Assembly: GCA_964410285.1 (NCBI GenBank)
Contig: CAYPFR010000004.1
Coordinates: 62,001 to 126,000 of the forward strand
DNA length: 64,000 bases
DNA from: Fretibacter sp964410285
GTDB taxonomy: Bacteria; Pseudomonadota; Alphaproteobacteria; Caulobacterales; Maricaulaceae
Reading direction: 5' to 3'
The translations under genes were made by a program, and so were the position numbers. The notes under the pieces are model-generated. The model worked only from the letters and a program-made list of their open reading frames with translations. It had not been told where the DNA came from and did not search any database. Below, one piece after another: positions 1 to 8,393 of the stretch. Numbering within the stretch: position 1 is the stretch's first letter; each line of letters opens with the position of its first letter.

Positions 1-575
1 AAACCGCGCTTCTCGCCCGATTTGACGAGGAATTTGGCTGGAAATCCACGCGCGGGGGCGGGGGATACCGGTCAAAAGCGGGAAAAACCAAAGCGAGCCC
101 TGCCATGAAACAGACTATGCGCAGCGGCGCAATGTCAGAATCCCGAGAGCGGCGCTTGATTGGGGCTGTGCTGGAGTGGCCGCTGCTGCTAGAACGCGTG
201 GACGAAGCTTTGTTTCTGCTTAACTTTAGCTCCGAAGCCTGCCGTCAACTGCAAGGGGCGGTACAAAGCTATTATATCTCGACAAAAGCTGTTGATAAAC
301 GCTCGCTTCATGCCCATATAGAGAAACAAGGGTTGGAATCTTACCTTAAAAAGTTCTCTGCTGATCGTATTCTTTGTATTGCGGCCATGGGGGGCGCTGA
401 CGCGACACTCGATCAACGCGAGGCTATCTTTCTAAAAGAAGCCGCTGCCCTCATGGGTGAAGATCAGGAAGAGCGCGCGGGAGATGAGACACAATCCAGG
501 ATCGTGGAGTCTATCTACGACAATAATAAAGACGCTATGCGGCGCTTGATGCGAGCGATGCAAAAGGACGCATAG
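1..575 (+). CDS. dnaG: DNA primase DnaG, C-terminal part (5' truncated by window edge)
   Basis: The reading frame is open from the window edge (first full codon at base 3), so this is the end of a longer protein; the internal ATG at 105 is probably not a start. About 190 residues are visible: a stretch with FDEEFGW, a glycine/basic linker, then a helical domain beginning around SRERRLIGAVLEWPLLLERV. That helical end resembles the DnaB-binding C-terminal domain of bacterial primases, which recruits primase to the replicative helicase. The catalytic TOPRIM and zinc domains would lie outside the window. The next gene is rpoD, matching the conserved dnaG-rpoD part of the macromolecular synthesis operon, and this context carries most of the weight of the call because the C-terminal domain is poorly conserved. 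Confidence 0.75.
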   Translation, partial: TALLARFDEEFGWKSTRGGGGYRSKAGKTKASPAMKQTMRSGAMSESRERRLIGAVLEWPLLLERVDEALFLLNFSSEACRQLQGAVQSYYISTKAVDKRSLHAHIEKQGLESYLKKFSADRILCIAAMGGADATLDQREAIFLKEAAALMGEDQEERAGDETQSRIVESIYDNNKDAMRRLMRAMQKDA

Positions 576-690
576 GGTCTATGAGCGAATTATCGGCCTG
601 ACAGCCGTACGCATTTGCGTGCGGAGGTGCGGGCTTAACCTATTTATAAGACAGTGGTGCGAACTAGCTGTTTTGACCGAGGTACTGTAG

Positions 691-2853
691 ATGGCAAAAG
701 CCGCCGCAAAGAAGACGACTGCTAAGGCAGCGACGAAAAAAACGACCAAAAAAACACCAAAACCTGCCGCTCAAAAGAAAGCTGCTCCGAAAAAGGCTCC
801 AAAGAAAGCCAAGGTTGATGCCCCGAAAAAGGCCAAAGTCGAGACTCCTGCACCGGTAGCAACGGAAGTTGCTATTGCTCCCGTGCCGACTGTGACTGAA
901 GCGGGCTTGCTGAATTTCGAGTCTATCGAAGTTAAACGGATGATCGCCGTGGCCAAGAAAAGCGGGCTACTGACAACCAAAGAACTCAATAAGCACCTTA
1001 ATTTGAGTGATATCACACCTGAAGCAATAGAAATTACCCTCGCGCAGCTCTCGGAGATGGGCGTGTCTGTGATTGACGAAAAGGACGAGCCTACGATTGG
1101 TTCCAAAACGCTTGCCCGCACAGAAACAACTGCGGTCAAAGGCGGCAATTCCAAAGAAGAGCTCGACCGCACAGATGACCCCGTGCGTATGTATCTGCGC
1201 GAAATGGGGACGGTTGAGCTGCTCTCCCGCGAAGGCGAGATTGCGATTGCCAAGCGGATTGAGGCTGGCCGCGATACGATGATTAAAGGGCTGTGCGAAT
1301 CCGCTCTGACTTTCGAAGCGATCATGATTTGGCGTGAAGAACTGGAAGAGAGCCGCATCTTGCTGCGCGATATCATCGATCTTGATACCACGTATAACCG
1401 CTCTATTGGGAATATTCAGGAAGACCGCTCGGGGGCGGCTGTTCGCCGCGAGAAGATTGAAAAAGGCGAAATTGAAGCCACAGAAGACGATATTCCTGCC
1501 GAAGAAGAGCCGCTTGAGCCTGAACGAAATTACAAAGAGGGCGAAAAGCCCGTCGATGATGATGAGGAAGAAGAGGAAGATAAAACAAATCTGTCAATGG
1601 CCTCAATGGAAGCGGCGCTCCGTGATGATGTCATGGCAACATTGGATAAAATCTCTGAAAATTTTGCCCGTTTCCAAAACCTACAGCAAATGCTCATCCG
1701 CGCGCGCCTGTCAGGCAAGAAAATGCGCCGCCCGCAGGCCGAGGAATATGATAAGATCCAGACGGATATTATTGAACAAATCAAATCCCTTCAGCTTAAC
1801 AACGCCCGTATTGATGCGCTGATCGACCAGCTCTACGCGATTAATAAGCGCTTCATTAGTCTTGAGGGCCGCTTAATGCGATTGGCGGATGGCAATGGCG
1901 TGCCGCGCCAAGAGTTTCTAGAAGCCTATCTGGGCTCTGAGCTAAACCCGAATTGGATTGAAGATTTATCCGGCAGCAGCGAAGCTTGGGACCGCTTTTT
2001 CAAACGTGAAAGCGTCTCTATTGAGAAAATCCGAAGCGAGATTGGCGTGCTTGCGCAGGAAACCGGCGTGCCTGTGGACGAGTTCCGCCGCATTGTTCAG
2101 ACCGTGCAAAAAGGTGAACGCGAAGCCCGCCAAGCCAAGAAAGAGATGGTCGAAGCCAATTTGCGCCTCGTGATTTCTATCGCCAAGAAATATACAAATC
2201 GCGGCTTGCAATTCCTCGATCTGATTCAGGAAGGGAATATTGGTCTCATGAAAGCGGTTGATAAATTCGAATATCGCCGCGGTTATAAGTTCTCGACTTA
2301 TGCCACTTGGTGGATACGGCAGGCTATCACCCGCTCTATTGCAGATCAGGCCCGCACCATTCGTATTCCGGTGCATATGATTGAAACTATTAATAAAATT
2401 GTACGAACGAGCCGTCAAATTCTGCATGAAATCGGCCGTGAACCTACCCCAGAGGAGCTTGCGTCCAAGCTCTCTATGCCGCTCGAAAAAGTGCGCAAGG
2501 TTATGAAGATTGCCAAGGAACCAATTTCATTGGAGACACCTATCGGTGATGAGGAAGATAGCCAGCTCGGCGATTTTATCGAGGATAGCAATGCGATTTT
2601 GCCGATTGATGCGGCGATCCAGTCCAATCTGCGTGAGACGACGACGCGCGTGCTCGCGAGCTTGACCCCGCGTGAGGAGCGCGTTTTGCGCATGCGTTTT
2701 GGGATTGGAATGAATACGGACCACACGCTTGAAGAAGTTGGTCAGCAATTTAGCGTGACCCGCGAGCGCATCCGGCAGATCGAAGCCAAAGCCCTACGCA
2801 AGCTCAAGCACCCAAGCCGTAGCCGTAAATTGCGGAGTTTCCTTGATCAGTAA
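691..2853 (+). CDS. rpoD: RNA polymerase primary sigma factor RpoD (sigma-70)
   Basis: Principal sigma factor of 720 aa. Region 1.1 lies near residues 70-150, region 1.2 begins at DDPVRMYLREMGTV (about 162), an acidic non-conserved insert follows (DDDEEEEED), region 2 starts at NLRLVISIAKKY (about 490) and includes GYKFSTYATWWIRQAI, and region 4.2 has the helix-turn-helix TLEEVGQQFSVTRERIRQIE (about 680-699). The stop gives the usual C-terminal leucine/phenylalanine-rich end. The first 60 residues form an unusual lysine/alanine/proline-rich tail like the tail of histone H1. The ATG at 691 is preceded by GAGGT at a suitable distance. The gene follows dnaG after a 115-bp gap that could hold its own promoter; an imperfect hairpin (GTACGC/GCGTGC) lies at about 607-622. 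Confidence 0.97.
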   Translation: MAKAAAKKTTAKAATKKTTKKTPKPAAQKKAAPKKAPKKAKVDAPKKAKVETPAPVATEVAIAPVPTVTEAGLLNFESIEVKRMIAVAKKSGLLTTKELNKHLNLSDITPEAIEITLAQLSEMGVSVIDEKDEPTIGSKTLARTETTAVKGGNSKEELDRTDDPVRMYLREMGTVELLSREGEIAIAKRIEAGRDTMIKGLCESALTFEAIMIWREELEESRILLRDIIDLDTTYNRSIGNIQEDRSGAAVRREKIEKGEIEATEDDIPAEEEPLEPERNYKEGEKPVDDDEEEEEDKTNLSMASMEAALRDDVMATLDKISENFARFQNLQQMLIRARLSGKKMRRPQAEEYDKIQTDIIEQIKSLQLNNARIDALIDQLYAINKRFISLEGRLMRLADGNGVPRQEFLEAYLGSELNPNWIEDLSGSSEAWDRFFKRESVSIEKIRSEIGVLAQETGVPVDEFRRIVQTVQKGEREARQAKKEMVEANLRLVISIAKKYTNRGLQFLDLIQEGNIGLMKAVDKFEYRRGYKFSTYATWWIRQAITRSIADQARTIRIPVHMIETINKIVRTSRQILHEIGREPTPEELASKLSMPLEKVRKVMKIAKEPISLETPIGDEEDSQLGDFIEDSNAILPIDAAIQSNLRETTTRVLASLTPREERVLRMRFGIGMNTDHTLEEVGQQFSVTRERIRQIEAKALRKLKHPSRSRKLRSFLDQ

Positions 2854-2928
2854 TATTAGCGGCAACTATGGTCAGCGAGATTTGGTTGATGCCCCCTAAC
2901 GGGTTATAGAACGGGTGTTGGTCGTTAA

Positions 2929-3807
2929 TCACGGCAGCGGTATATATTCATCATCGTCACCGGGAATGCTTTTAAAACGTCCCGCGCGCCAATCTGCCTT
3001 GGCGTTTGCAATCCGTTCTTTGCGGCTAGAGACAAAATTCCAGTCCAAATACCGGCGGCCCAAATGGGCCCCGCCGATAACCGCAAGGCGGGTAGGGCCT
3101 TTTGCGGTGATCGATTTGGCCTTTGGGTTTAAGACCGTCATTGAATTGATGGGCGCTCTCTCGCCGTCAACAAAAGCTTCGCCTGCGACGACATAAATAC
3201 CAAGTTCCTCCGCTTCAGGCATTTCAAATTTGCTGCCATTTTCCATATTTGCCTCAAAATATAAGGTCGGCGAAAAAGTCCTGACGGGGGAGTTAACGCC
3301 AAACGCCGCTCCCATGATGACGCGAATGACAGTGCCCGCTATATTGACTTCAGGGATATCATCAGCGGGCGTATGAATGAACGCGGGCTCCATTTCCTCA
3401 TATGGCTCGGGAAGGGCCATCCAAAGCTGGAGGCCATGAAGTTTATATCCTTTTGCTCTTAACGCCCCGCGCGTACGTTCAGAATGCGTAATGCCCTTGC
3501 CTGCGATCATCAGATTCACTGCGCCCGGGTGGATGGGCAGGGCGGTGCCCAAGCTATCTCGGTGAAAAATTTCTCCGTCGAACAGGTAGCTTACCGTGGC
3601 TAGATTTATATGTGGGTGTGGACGAACGTTAATGCCCTGACCGGGCTTGAACTGGACAGGCCCGAAATGGTCAAAAAACACCCAAGGTCCGATAGAGCGT
3701 TGCTGCATCAATGGAAGCGCCCGACGAACCGTAAAACTACCGATGTCCTTTTCCTTTGGTTTAAGGACGTGTTTAATCGAGCTTTGGGTCTGCTTTTGAT
3801 CAATCAT
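2929..3807 (-). CDS. Pirin family protein
   Basis: A 292-aa bicupin of the pirin family. The metal ligands expected for pirins are all visible: His64 and His66 in RPHPHINL, and His108 and Glu110 in ITHSERT, so an iron-binding, possibly quercetinase-type fold is intact. The C-terminal cupin half (about 170-290) ends with a conserved-looking arginine-rich segment. Bacterial pirins have been linked to quercetin dioxygenase activity or to regulation of pyruvate metabolism, but the role here cannot be read from sequence. It lies alone on the minus strand between rpoD and a thioesterase gene with a 95-bp gap to the latter, so it may be the last gene of a two-gene unit. Confidence 0.9.
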   Translation of the reverse strand: MIDQKQTQSSIKHVLKPKEKDIGSFTVRRALPLMQQRSIGPWVFFDHFGPVQFKPGQGINVRPHPHINLATVSYLFDGEIFHRDSLGTALPIHPGAVNLMIAGKGITHSERTRGALRAKGYKLHGLQLWMALPEPYEEMEPAFIHTPADDIPEVNIAGTVIRVIMGAAFGVNSPVRTFSPTLYFEANMENGSKFEMPEAEELGIYVVAGEAFVDGERAPINSMTVLNPKAKSITAKGPTRLAVIGGAHLGRRYLDWNFVSSRKERIANAKADWRAGRFKSIPGDDDEYIPLP

Positions 3808-3902
3808 AAAGGCCTATTCCATTTATATCTGAGGTGTTTCTATGCGTAATCCACTCTAGATCGGCGTTATGATAGGGTAAATGGCGATCATAAATATTGG
3901 CC

Positions 3903-4361
3903 CTAGGTTTCGTCCGTTGTTCGCGGCAGAGCGTAGGTAACTGTGGCGCGGCTGGCAATTTTTTCGCTTCTCTCACCGTGTATTTCAACACTGATCACAG
4001 CAAGGCTTCGGCCAAGTTTAATCATGCGGCCTTCAATGCGCAGGCTCTGCCCGACGCAAGGCCGCAAAAAGTCGATATTTAAATTTGATGTCACCGCCAT
4101 TGGCGTAATGCCAAGGCGGGTAAAAATCACTGCATAGGCAATATGGTCAGCCAGCGCCATTTGTGTTGGCCCCGAAACCATATCACCAGGCCGCATGTTT
4201 TGCTCACCCATTCTGGCATTCATCACCACATAATCCGCTTCCGCGTGGGAAATATCGGGCAAGTGGCCCCTATCGCCCTTGAAGTGTTCAAGAAAAAAGC
4301 GGTTCATACCCTCTGCGCTGACTTTTGGCGGTGTAGCGTCTGAGCGGTTATTCATTGCCAT
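3903..4361 (-). CDS. PaaI/YbgC-like hotdog-fold thioesterase
   Basis: A 152-aa protein with the hotdog thioesterase pattern: an N-terminal helical part, then MVSGPTQMALADHIAYAVI (central helix, Asp as probable catalytic acid), then the strands NLNIDFLRPC and VISVEIHG. Members hydrolyse acyl-CoA thioesters; the acyl group cannot be told. A longer frame runs upstream into nrdR, but the start at 4361 (ATG GCA ATG AAT) has GGAA five bases upstream and keeps the normal family length, so I chose it. It is divergent from nrdR with 67 bp between the starts, which must contain both promoters. Confidence 0.82.
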   Translation of the reverse strand: MAMNNRSDATPPKVSAEGMNRFFLEHFKGDRGHLPDISHAEADYVVMNARMGEQNMRPGDMVSGPTQMALADHIAYAVIFTRLGITPMAVTSNLNIDFLRPCVGQSLRIEGRMIKLGRSLAVISVEIHGERSEKIASRATVTYALPRTTDET

Positions 4362-4428
4362 AGCGATTCCATTTGTTTTCTTGAGCTTAAGTGTTTTGCG
4401 CCGCCAAGCAAATATGTTAACAATCGCC

Positions 4429-4929
4429 ATGCGTTGCCCGTTTTGCAGTAGTGAAGATACACAGGTCAAAGACAGCCGTCAGGCCGAGGATAACACCGCC
4501 GTGCGCCGCCGCCGTCTCTGCGGGAAATGCGCAGGGCGATTTACGACCTTTGAGCGCGTTCAACTCAGGGAATTGACGGTCGTCAAAAAGTCAGGCCGCC
4601 GCACGCCATTTGACCGCGATAAACTCGCGCGTTCTATCATGATTGCCATGCAAAAACGCCCCGTTGAGGCAGAGCGAGTGGAGCAGATGATCAGTGGGGT
4701 TGTGCGTCAACTCGAGTCGATGGGAAATTCCGATATTAGCTCCGATCAGATTGGGGAACTTGTGATGGAGGGCCTCTCCAATCTCGATAAAGTTGCCTAT
4801 GTACGCTATGCGTCCGTTTATCGCGATTTTCGCGCGACGCAGGATTTTGAAGCCTTCATCGAAGAGGAAAAACTTGTCGGCGAAGACACGGCGGCATACA
4901 GCAAAGCGAAACCGGGCGTAGAAAGCTAG
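4429..4929 (+). CDS. nrdR: Transcriptional repressor NrdR
   Basis: A 166-aa NrdR: an N-terminal zinc ribbon with C3, C6 (CPFC) and C31, C34 (CGKC), followed by an ATP-cone domain (VKKSGRRTPFDRDKLARSI) and the conserved KVAYVRYASVYRDF segment. NrdR senses adenine nucleotides through its ATP-cone and represses ribonucleotide reductase genes. The start at 4429 gives the canonical MRCPFC opening; an in-frame ATG at 4414 would add five residues. It heads the riboflavin operon, a common alphaproteobacterial order, with only 2 bp between its stop and the next start. A class II reductase (nrdJ) is found 36 kb away in this same window and is a plausible target. Confidence 0.96.
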   Translation: MRCPFCSSEDTQVKDSRQAEDNTAVRRRRLCGKCAGRFTTFERVQLRELTVVKKSGRRTPFDRDKLARSIMIAMQKRPVEAERVEQMISGVVRQLESMGNSDISSDQIGELVMEGLSNLDKVAYVRYASVYRDFRATQDFEAFIEEEKLVGEDTAAYSKAKPGVES

Positions 4930-4931
4930 CT

Positions 4932-5603
4932 TTGGCGCGCCCCCGCATAACTCTCAAGCTCGCTACGTCTTTGGACGGAAAAATAGCATTGGCAAATGGA
5001 GAGTCAGAATGGATTACAGGCGAGAAATCCCGCGCGGCGGGACGGCAACTTCGCGCCGCACATGACGCCATTGCCGTTGGCGCTAACACTGCCTGTCTTG
5101 ATAATCCGCAGCTCACGACCCGTATCACTGGGGAGGCAGATCCGATTCGGATTGTATTTGACAGCGGCCTGAGACTTTCGCTGAGCTCAAACCTAGCGCT
5201 GACGGCGCGCGAGACGCCCGTTTGGATATTTACCTCGGCCTCCAGCGGGCCTGCCTATGAGGGGCTAAAGGCACTTGGCGTACGGTTGATAACTATTGGC
5301 AATTTGGCAGGCGGGCTCGATTTATCCGGCGCTCTGCAAATCCTTGCTGATAACCAAGTGCAAACCTTGCTCGTTGAAGGCGGCGGGACCCTAGCGGCAA
5401 GTTTCCTGCGCCTTGGAGCGGTGGATGTTATAGAATGGTTCCGTGCGCCGATTATTCTGGGCGGGGACGGCCGTAGCGGGGTTGGTGATCTCGGACTTGG
5501 TTCGCTGGATTTTGCCCATAGTTTTCGGCGCATCGAAACGGCAGAGCTCGGCGATGATCTACATGAGCGCTATGAGCAAATACACGGCGCGGGAGATAGC
5601 TGA
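4932..5603 (+). CDS. ribD: RibD-type reductase domain only (5-amino-6-ribosylaminouracil 5'-phosphate reductase)
   Basis: 223 aa that match only the reductase half of bifunctional RibD: the opening RPRITLKLATSLDGKIAL with ESEWITG, then GANT, the strand LLVEGGG and a closing FRAPIILGGDG. The enzyme reduces the ribosyl side chain with NADPH in riboflavin synthesis. Normal RibD proteins are about 360 aa with an N-terminal zinc deaminase (HAE and PCxxxGRTPPC motifs); none of that is present and nrdR ends 2 bp upstream, so the deaminase is absent rather than frameshifted. The start must be TTG at 4932, since no ATG or GTG is close. The deaminase step must come from another gene. The stop overlaps the ribE start (TGATG). 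Confidence 0.88.
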   Translation: MARPRITLKLATSLDGKIALANGESEWITGEKSRAAGRQLRAAHDAIAVGANTACLDNPQLTTRITGEADPIRIVFDSGLRLSLSSNLALTARETPVWIFTSASSGPAYEGLKALGVRLITIGNLAGGLDLSGALQILADNQVQTLLVEGGGTLAASFLRLGAVDVIEWFRAPIILGGDGRSGVGDLGLGSLDFAHSFRRIETAELGDDLHERYEQIHGAGDS

Positions 5604-6235
5604 TGTTTACGGGAATAATCACGGATATAGGTCGGGTGAAATCGCTTACCCGATTGAAAAGCGGCGAGGCCAAAGGCGAATGGGGCGGGGATTTGCGAAT
5701 GGAGATTACGTGCGCCTATAATGTTGGAGGTATTGATATTGGCGCGTCTATCTCGCACGCGGGGGCGTGCATGACTGTGATAGAAAAAGGCACGGATTGG
5801 TATGCGATAGAGGTCTCGGATGAGAGCCTGTCCAAAACAACACTCGGCGATTGGGAGATCGGCACGCGCATGAATCTAGAGCGCGCATTGACAGGAAAAG
5901 ACGAAATGGGCGGACATTTGGTCACTGGCCATGTTGACGGTGTTGGCAGTTTGATTGCCATGGAAGAAATCGCAGGCTCTCATAAATTACGTTTTGCTGC
6001 ACCGGCTGATATGGCTTTTGGCATTGCGCCTAAAGGCTCAATTACAATTGACGGCGTATCCCTGACAGTCAACGATGTGGAGGGCGCAGAATTTGAGGTC
6101 AATATCATTCCCCATACGTGGCAAGTCACCACATTAGGAAAACTTGCACTTGGCGATAAAGTAAATCTGGAAATTGATCTCATCGCGCGCTATGTCGCCC
6201 GATACCTTCAACATCAACTAAAGCAAAATATATGA
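5603..6235 (+). CDS. ribE: Riboflavin synthase alpha subunit
   Basis: A 210-aa riboflavin synthase, which converts two molecules of 6,7-dimethyl-8-ribityllumazine to riboflavin plus the aminopyrimidine. The signature opening MFTGIITDIG is present, and the two tandem lumazine-binding barrels are seen as residues 1-100 and 100-205, the second containing GGHLVTGHVDGVG and GVSLTVNDVE. Translationally coupled on both sides: the start overlaps the ribD stop by one base and its stop overlaps the next ATG in ATGA. Confidence 0.97.
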   Translation: MFTGIITDIGRVKSLTRLKSGEAKGEWGGDLRMEITCAYNVGGIDIGASISHAGACMTVIEKGTDWYAIEVSDESLSKTTLGDWEIGTRMNLERALTGKDEMGGHLVTGHVDGVGSLIAMEEIAGSHKLRFAAPADMAFGIAPKGSITIDGVSLTVNDVEGAEFEVNIIPHTWQVTTLGKLALGDKVNLEIDLIARYVARYLQHQLKQNI

Positions 6236-7374
6236 CGGATATAAATACAGCGACATTTGAAGAGGTCTATAACCTCGCGACGCCGGAAGAAATTCTGGAG
6301 GATGCACGCAATGGCCGCATGTATATCCTAGTTGATGCCGAGGACCGCGAGAATGAAGGCGATCTCATTATTCCGGCGCAATTTGCCACCCCTGATGCGA
6401 TCAATTTTATGGCCAAGTATGGGCGCGGGTTGATTTGCCTTGCTATAGAGCAGCAAAAGGCAGAATTGCTTGGCTTGACCAACATGTCCGCCGATAACCG
6501 CTCGCGGTTTGAAACGGCTTTCACCCAATCAATCGAAGCACGCGAAGGCGTCACAACGGGCATTAGTGCTGGTGACCGAAGCCATACTATTCAAACTGCG
6601 ATTGATCCCGAGAGCCGCGAAGACGATATAGTCTCTCCAGGACACATGTTTCCGATTATCGCCAAAGACGGCGGCGTTTTGGTGCGCACGGGCCATACCG
6701 AGGCCTCAGTTGATATTTCGCGCCTCGCGGGGCTAAATCCATCGGCGGTGATATGCGAGATTATGAATGATGACGGCACAATGGCGCGCCTACCGGATCT
6801 TGTGAAATTTGCGCAATTTCATGGCTTGAAGATCGGCACAATTGAAGACCTTGTGGCCTACCGGATGAAGCGCGATCATTTCGTTCGCCATGTCGCGAGC
6901 TCTGATTTTACCTCGCAAAATGGGGATGGGTTTAAAATCCATGTTTATCGTAACTTCCTCGACGGGCTAGAGCACGTGGCCCTATCCAAGGGCGAACCTA
7001 AAGCGGGTGAGGACAGCCTTGTACGTGTCCATAAAGTCGATTTTGCCGGTGATATTCTCTATGAAGAAAGCCCGCGCTCGGGCCTTATTTGGGATGCGAT
7101 GAAACAGCTTGCAGCCCATGACGGCCACTCTGTCCTTGTGCTTATCCGTGAGGGCTCGATTGATACATTGCTCGAGCGTCTTGGCGCGCACAGTAAAACA
7201 ATCGACCGCAAGGAACAGAATATCCGCGAATATGGCGTCGGCGCGCAGATGCTTGCTCATCAAGGGGTGAGCGCTATGACCTTGATTACCAATACCATGC
7301 CGAAAATGATTGGGCTTGAATCGTACGGCCTGAGCCTGTCAGGGATTACCCCGCTCGTCAGCGGGGACAAATAA
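6232..7374 (+). CDS. ribBA: RibB (DHBP synthase) with degenerate GTP cyclohydrolase II-like C-terminal domain (RibBX type)
   Basis: 380 aa. Residues 1-215 are a complete 3,4-dihydroxy-2-butanone 4-phosphate synthase: the acidic loop DAEDRENEGDLI (35-46), RFETAFTQSIEAREGVTTGISA, and RTGHTEASVDISRLAGL. Residues about 220-380 align by position to GTP cyclohydrolase II, but the zinc-site segment that normally reads GSLRCDCG is here YEESPRSGLIWDAM, with no cysteine, so cyclohydrolase activity is very unlikely. Fusions of this kind (RibBX) are known in Proteobacteria, where a separate RibA does the first step. The domain still keeps IREYGVGAQMLAHQGV, the C-terminal helix pattern. The gene is coupled to ribE by ATGA; ribH follows one base after its stop. 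Confidence 0.93.
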   Translation: MTDINTATFEEVYNLATPEEILEDARNGRMYILVDAEDRENEGDLIIPAQFATPDAINFMAKYGRGLICLAIEQQKAELLGLTNMSADNRSRFETAFTQSIEAREGVTTGISAGDRSHTIQTAIDPESREDDIVSPGHMFPIIAKDGGVLVRTGHTEASVDISRLAGLNPSAVICEIMNDDGTMARLPDLVKFAQFHGLKIGTIEDLVAYRMKRDHFVRHVASSDFTSQNGDGFKIHVYRNFLDGLEHVALSKGEPKAGEDSLVRVHKVDFAGDILYEESPRSGLIWDAMKQLAAHDGHSVLVLIREGSIDTLLERLGAHSKTIDRKEQNIREYGVGAQMLAHQGVSAMTLITNTMPKMIGLESYGLSLSGITPLVSGDK

Positions 7375-7375
7375 T

Positions 7376-7843
7376 ATGGCCAAAATTCTTATTATCGAAG
7401 CCCGCTATTACGAGGCCATTTCTGATAGCCTTTTGGAAGGCGCGCTGGCCAAGCTCAAGGCGGCCAATGCAGAAATCGCGCAAGTCACCGTGCCCGGCGC
7501 GCTGGAGATTCCGCATGTGATTAGCTATGCCGAAGCGGCCGCGTCGGGCTATGACGGTTATGTGGCCTTGGGCTGCGTAATTCGCGGCGAGACGACCCAC
7601 TATGATTATGTTTGTCAGGAAAGTGCCCGCGCGCTTATGGATCTTGCTGTGGATAAGCAGCTCGCGATTGGCAATGGCATCATCACGGTCGAGAATGAAA
7701 AACAGGCGTGGGCGCGCGCCAAAATGAGCGAGAAAGACAAGGGCGGATTTGCGGCCAATGCTGTGCTCGAAATGATCGCTATTCGTAGTGAGCTAGGAGA
7801 GTATGATCTGTCCAAACCTTTGCCCAATGAGGGGAATGCGTGA
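7376..7843 (+). CDS. ribH: 6,7-dimethyl-8-ribityllumazine synthase
   Basis: 155-aa lumazine synthase; it joins the RibB product and the RibD-pathway pyrimidine to make the substrate of RibE. The family motifs are clear: GALEIPHVI, GCVIRGETTHYDYV with the proton-transferring histidine, and GNGIITVEN. The length is normal for an icosahedral or pentameric type. It starts one base after ribBA stops, and its stop overlaps the nusB start as GTGA. Confidence 0.97.
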   Translation: MAKILIIEARYYEAISDSLLEGALAKLKAANAEIAQVTVPGALEIPHVISYAEAAASGYDGYVALGCVIRGETTHYDYVCQESARALMDLAVDKQLAIGNGIITVENEKQAWARAKMSEKDKGGFAANAVLEMIAIRSELGEYDLSKPLPNEGNA

Positions 7844-8340
7844 CCGCTACGTCAGATACCGAGGACGACATAATTATAGGGACGCTGCCCGAGCGCCGGC
7901 GCGCAGCCCGTCTTGCCGCTGTTCAGGCGCTTTACCAGATGGATATGTCGGGTGAGGGAGATAAACCTGTCATTCGCCAGTTCCGTGATCATCATTTTGG
8001 TCACCGCGGAGAGCCGGGAAAGGTCGAAGCGGATGAAGAGTTTTTTGAGGATTTAATTGAAGGCGTTGTCACTTTTCAACAACAAATTGATACGGCCATT
8101 GCTGACCATCTCTCGGAAAAATGGACGCTCAAGCGCCTTGATATTACCCTGCGCGCGGTGATGCGCGCCGGAAGTTTTGAGATCATGCAGCGGCCTGATG
8201 TGCCTGCGCTGGTGATTATTGATGAATATGTCTCTATCGCAGCGGATTTTTTCGACGACGGTAAAGAACCTAGTTTCGTTAATGGGGCGCTTGAAAAACT
8301 TGCCAAGAAAATCCGCAGTGCGGAATTTGGCCTAATTTAA
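7840..8340 (+). CDS. nusB: Transcription antitermination factor NusB
   Basis: 166-aa NusB, the partner of NusE/S10 in antitermination complexes on rRNA operons. The all-helical family is recognised by RRAARLAAVQALYQMDMSG near the N-terminus, by WTLKRLDITLRAVMRAGSFEI, and by PALVIIDEYVSIAADFF followed by FVNGALEKLAKKIR. The start is GTG at 7840, overlapping the ribH stop. The ribH-nusB order is widely conserved in bacteria. Confidence 0.95.
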   Translation: MTATSDTEDDIIIGTLPERRRAARLAAVQALYQMDMSGEGDKPVIRQFRDHHFGHRGEPGKVEADEEFFEDLIEGVVTFQQQIDTAIADHLSEKWTLKRLDITLRAVMRAGSFEIMQRPDVPALVIIDEYVSIAADFFDDGKEPSFVNGALEKLAKKIRSAEFGLI

Positions 8341-8393
8341 TTTGAATGTCAGCCTTGTGATGGTTATTTGAATAAACTCTGCTAGCGTATGTT

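Noticed and set aside
771..1391. Long serine-rich frame on the minus strand of rpoD
   Set aside because: It is an antisense artefact of the codon pattern of rpoD; no start site, no family.
4362..4469. N-terminal extension of the hotdog thioesterase
   Set aside because: It would overlap nrdR and lacks a ribosome site; the chosen start at 4361 has GGAA and the normal length.
4900..4940. Frameshifted deaminase part of ribD upstream of the TTG start
   Set aside because: The preceding bases encode the end of nrdR in full; no deaminase motifs are found in any frame.
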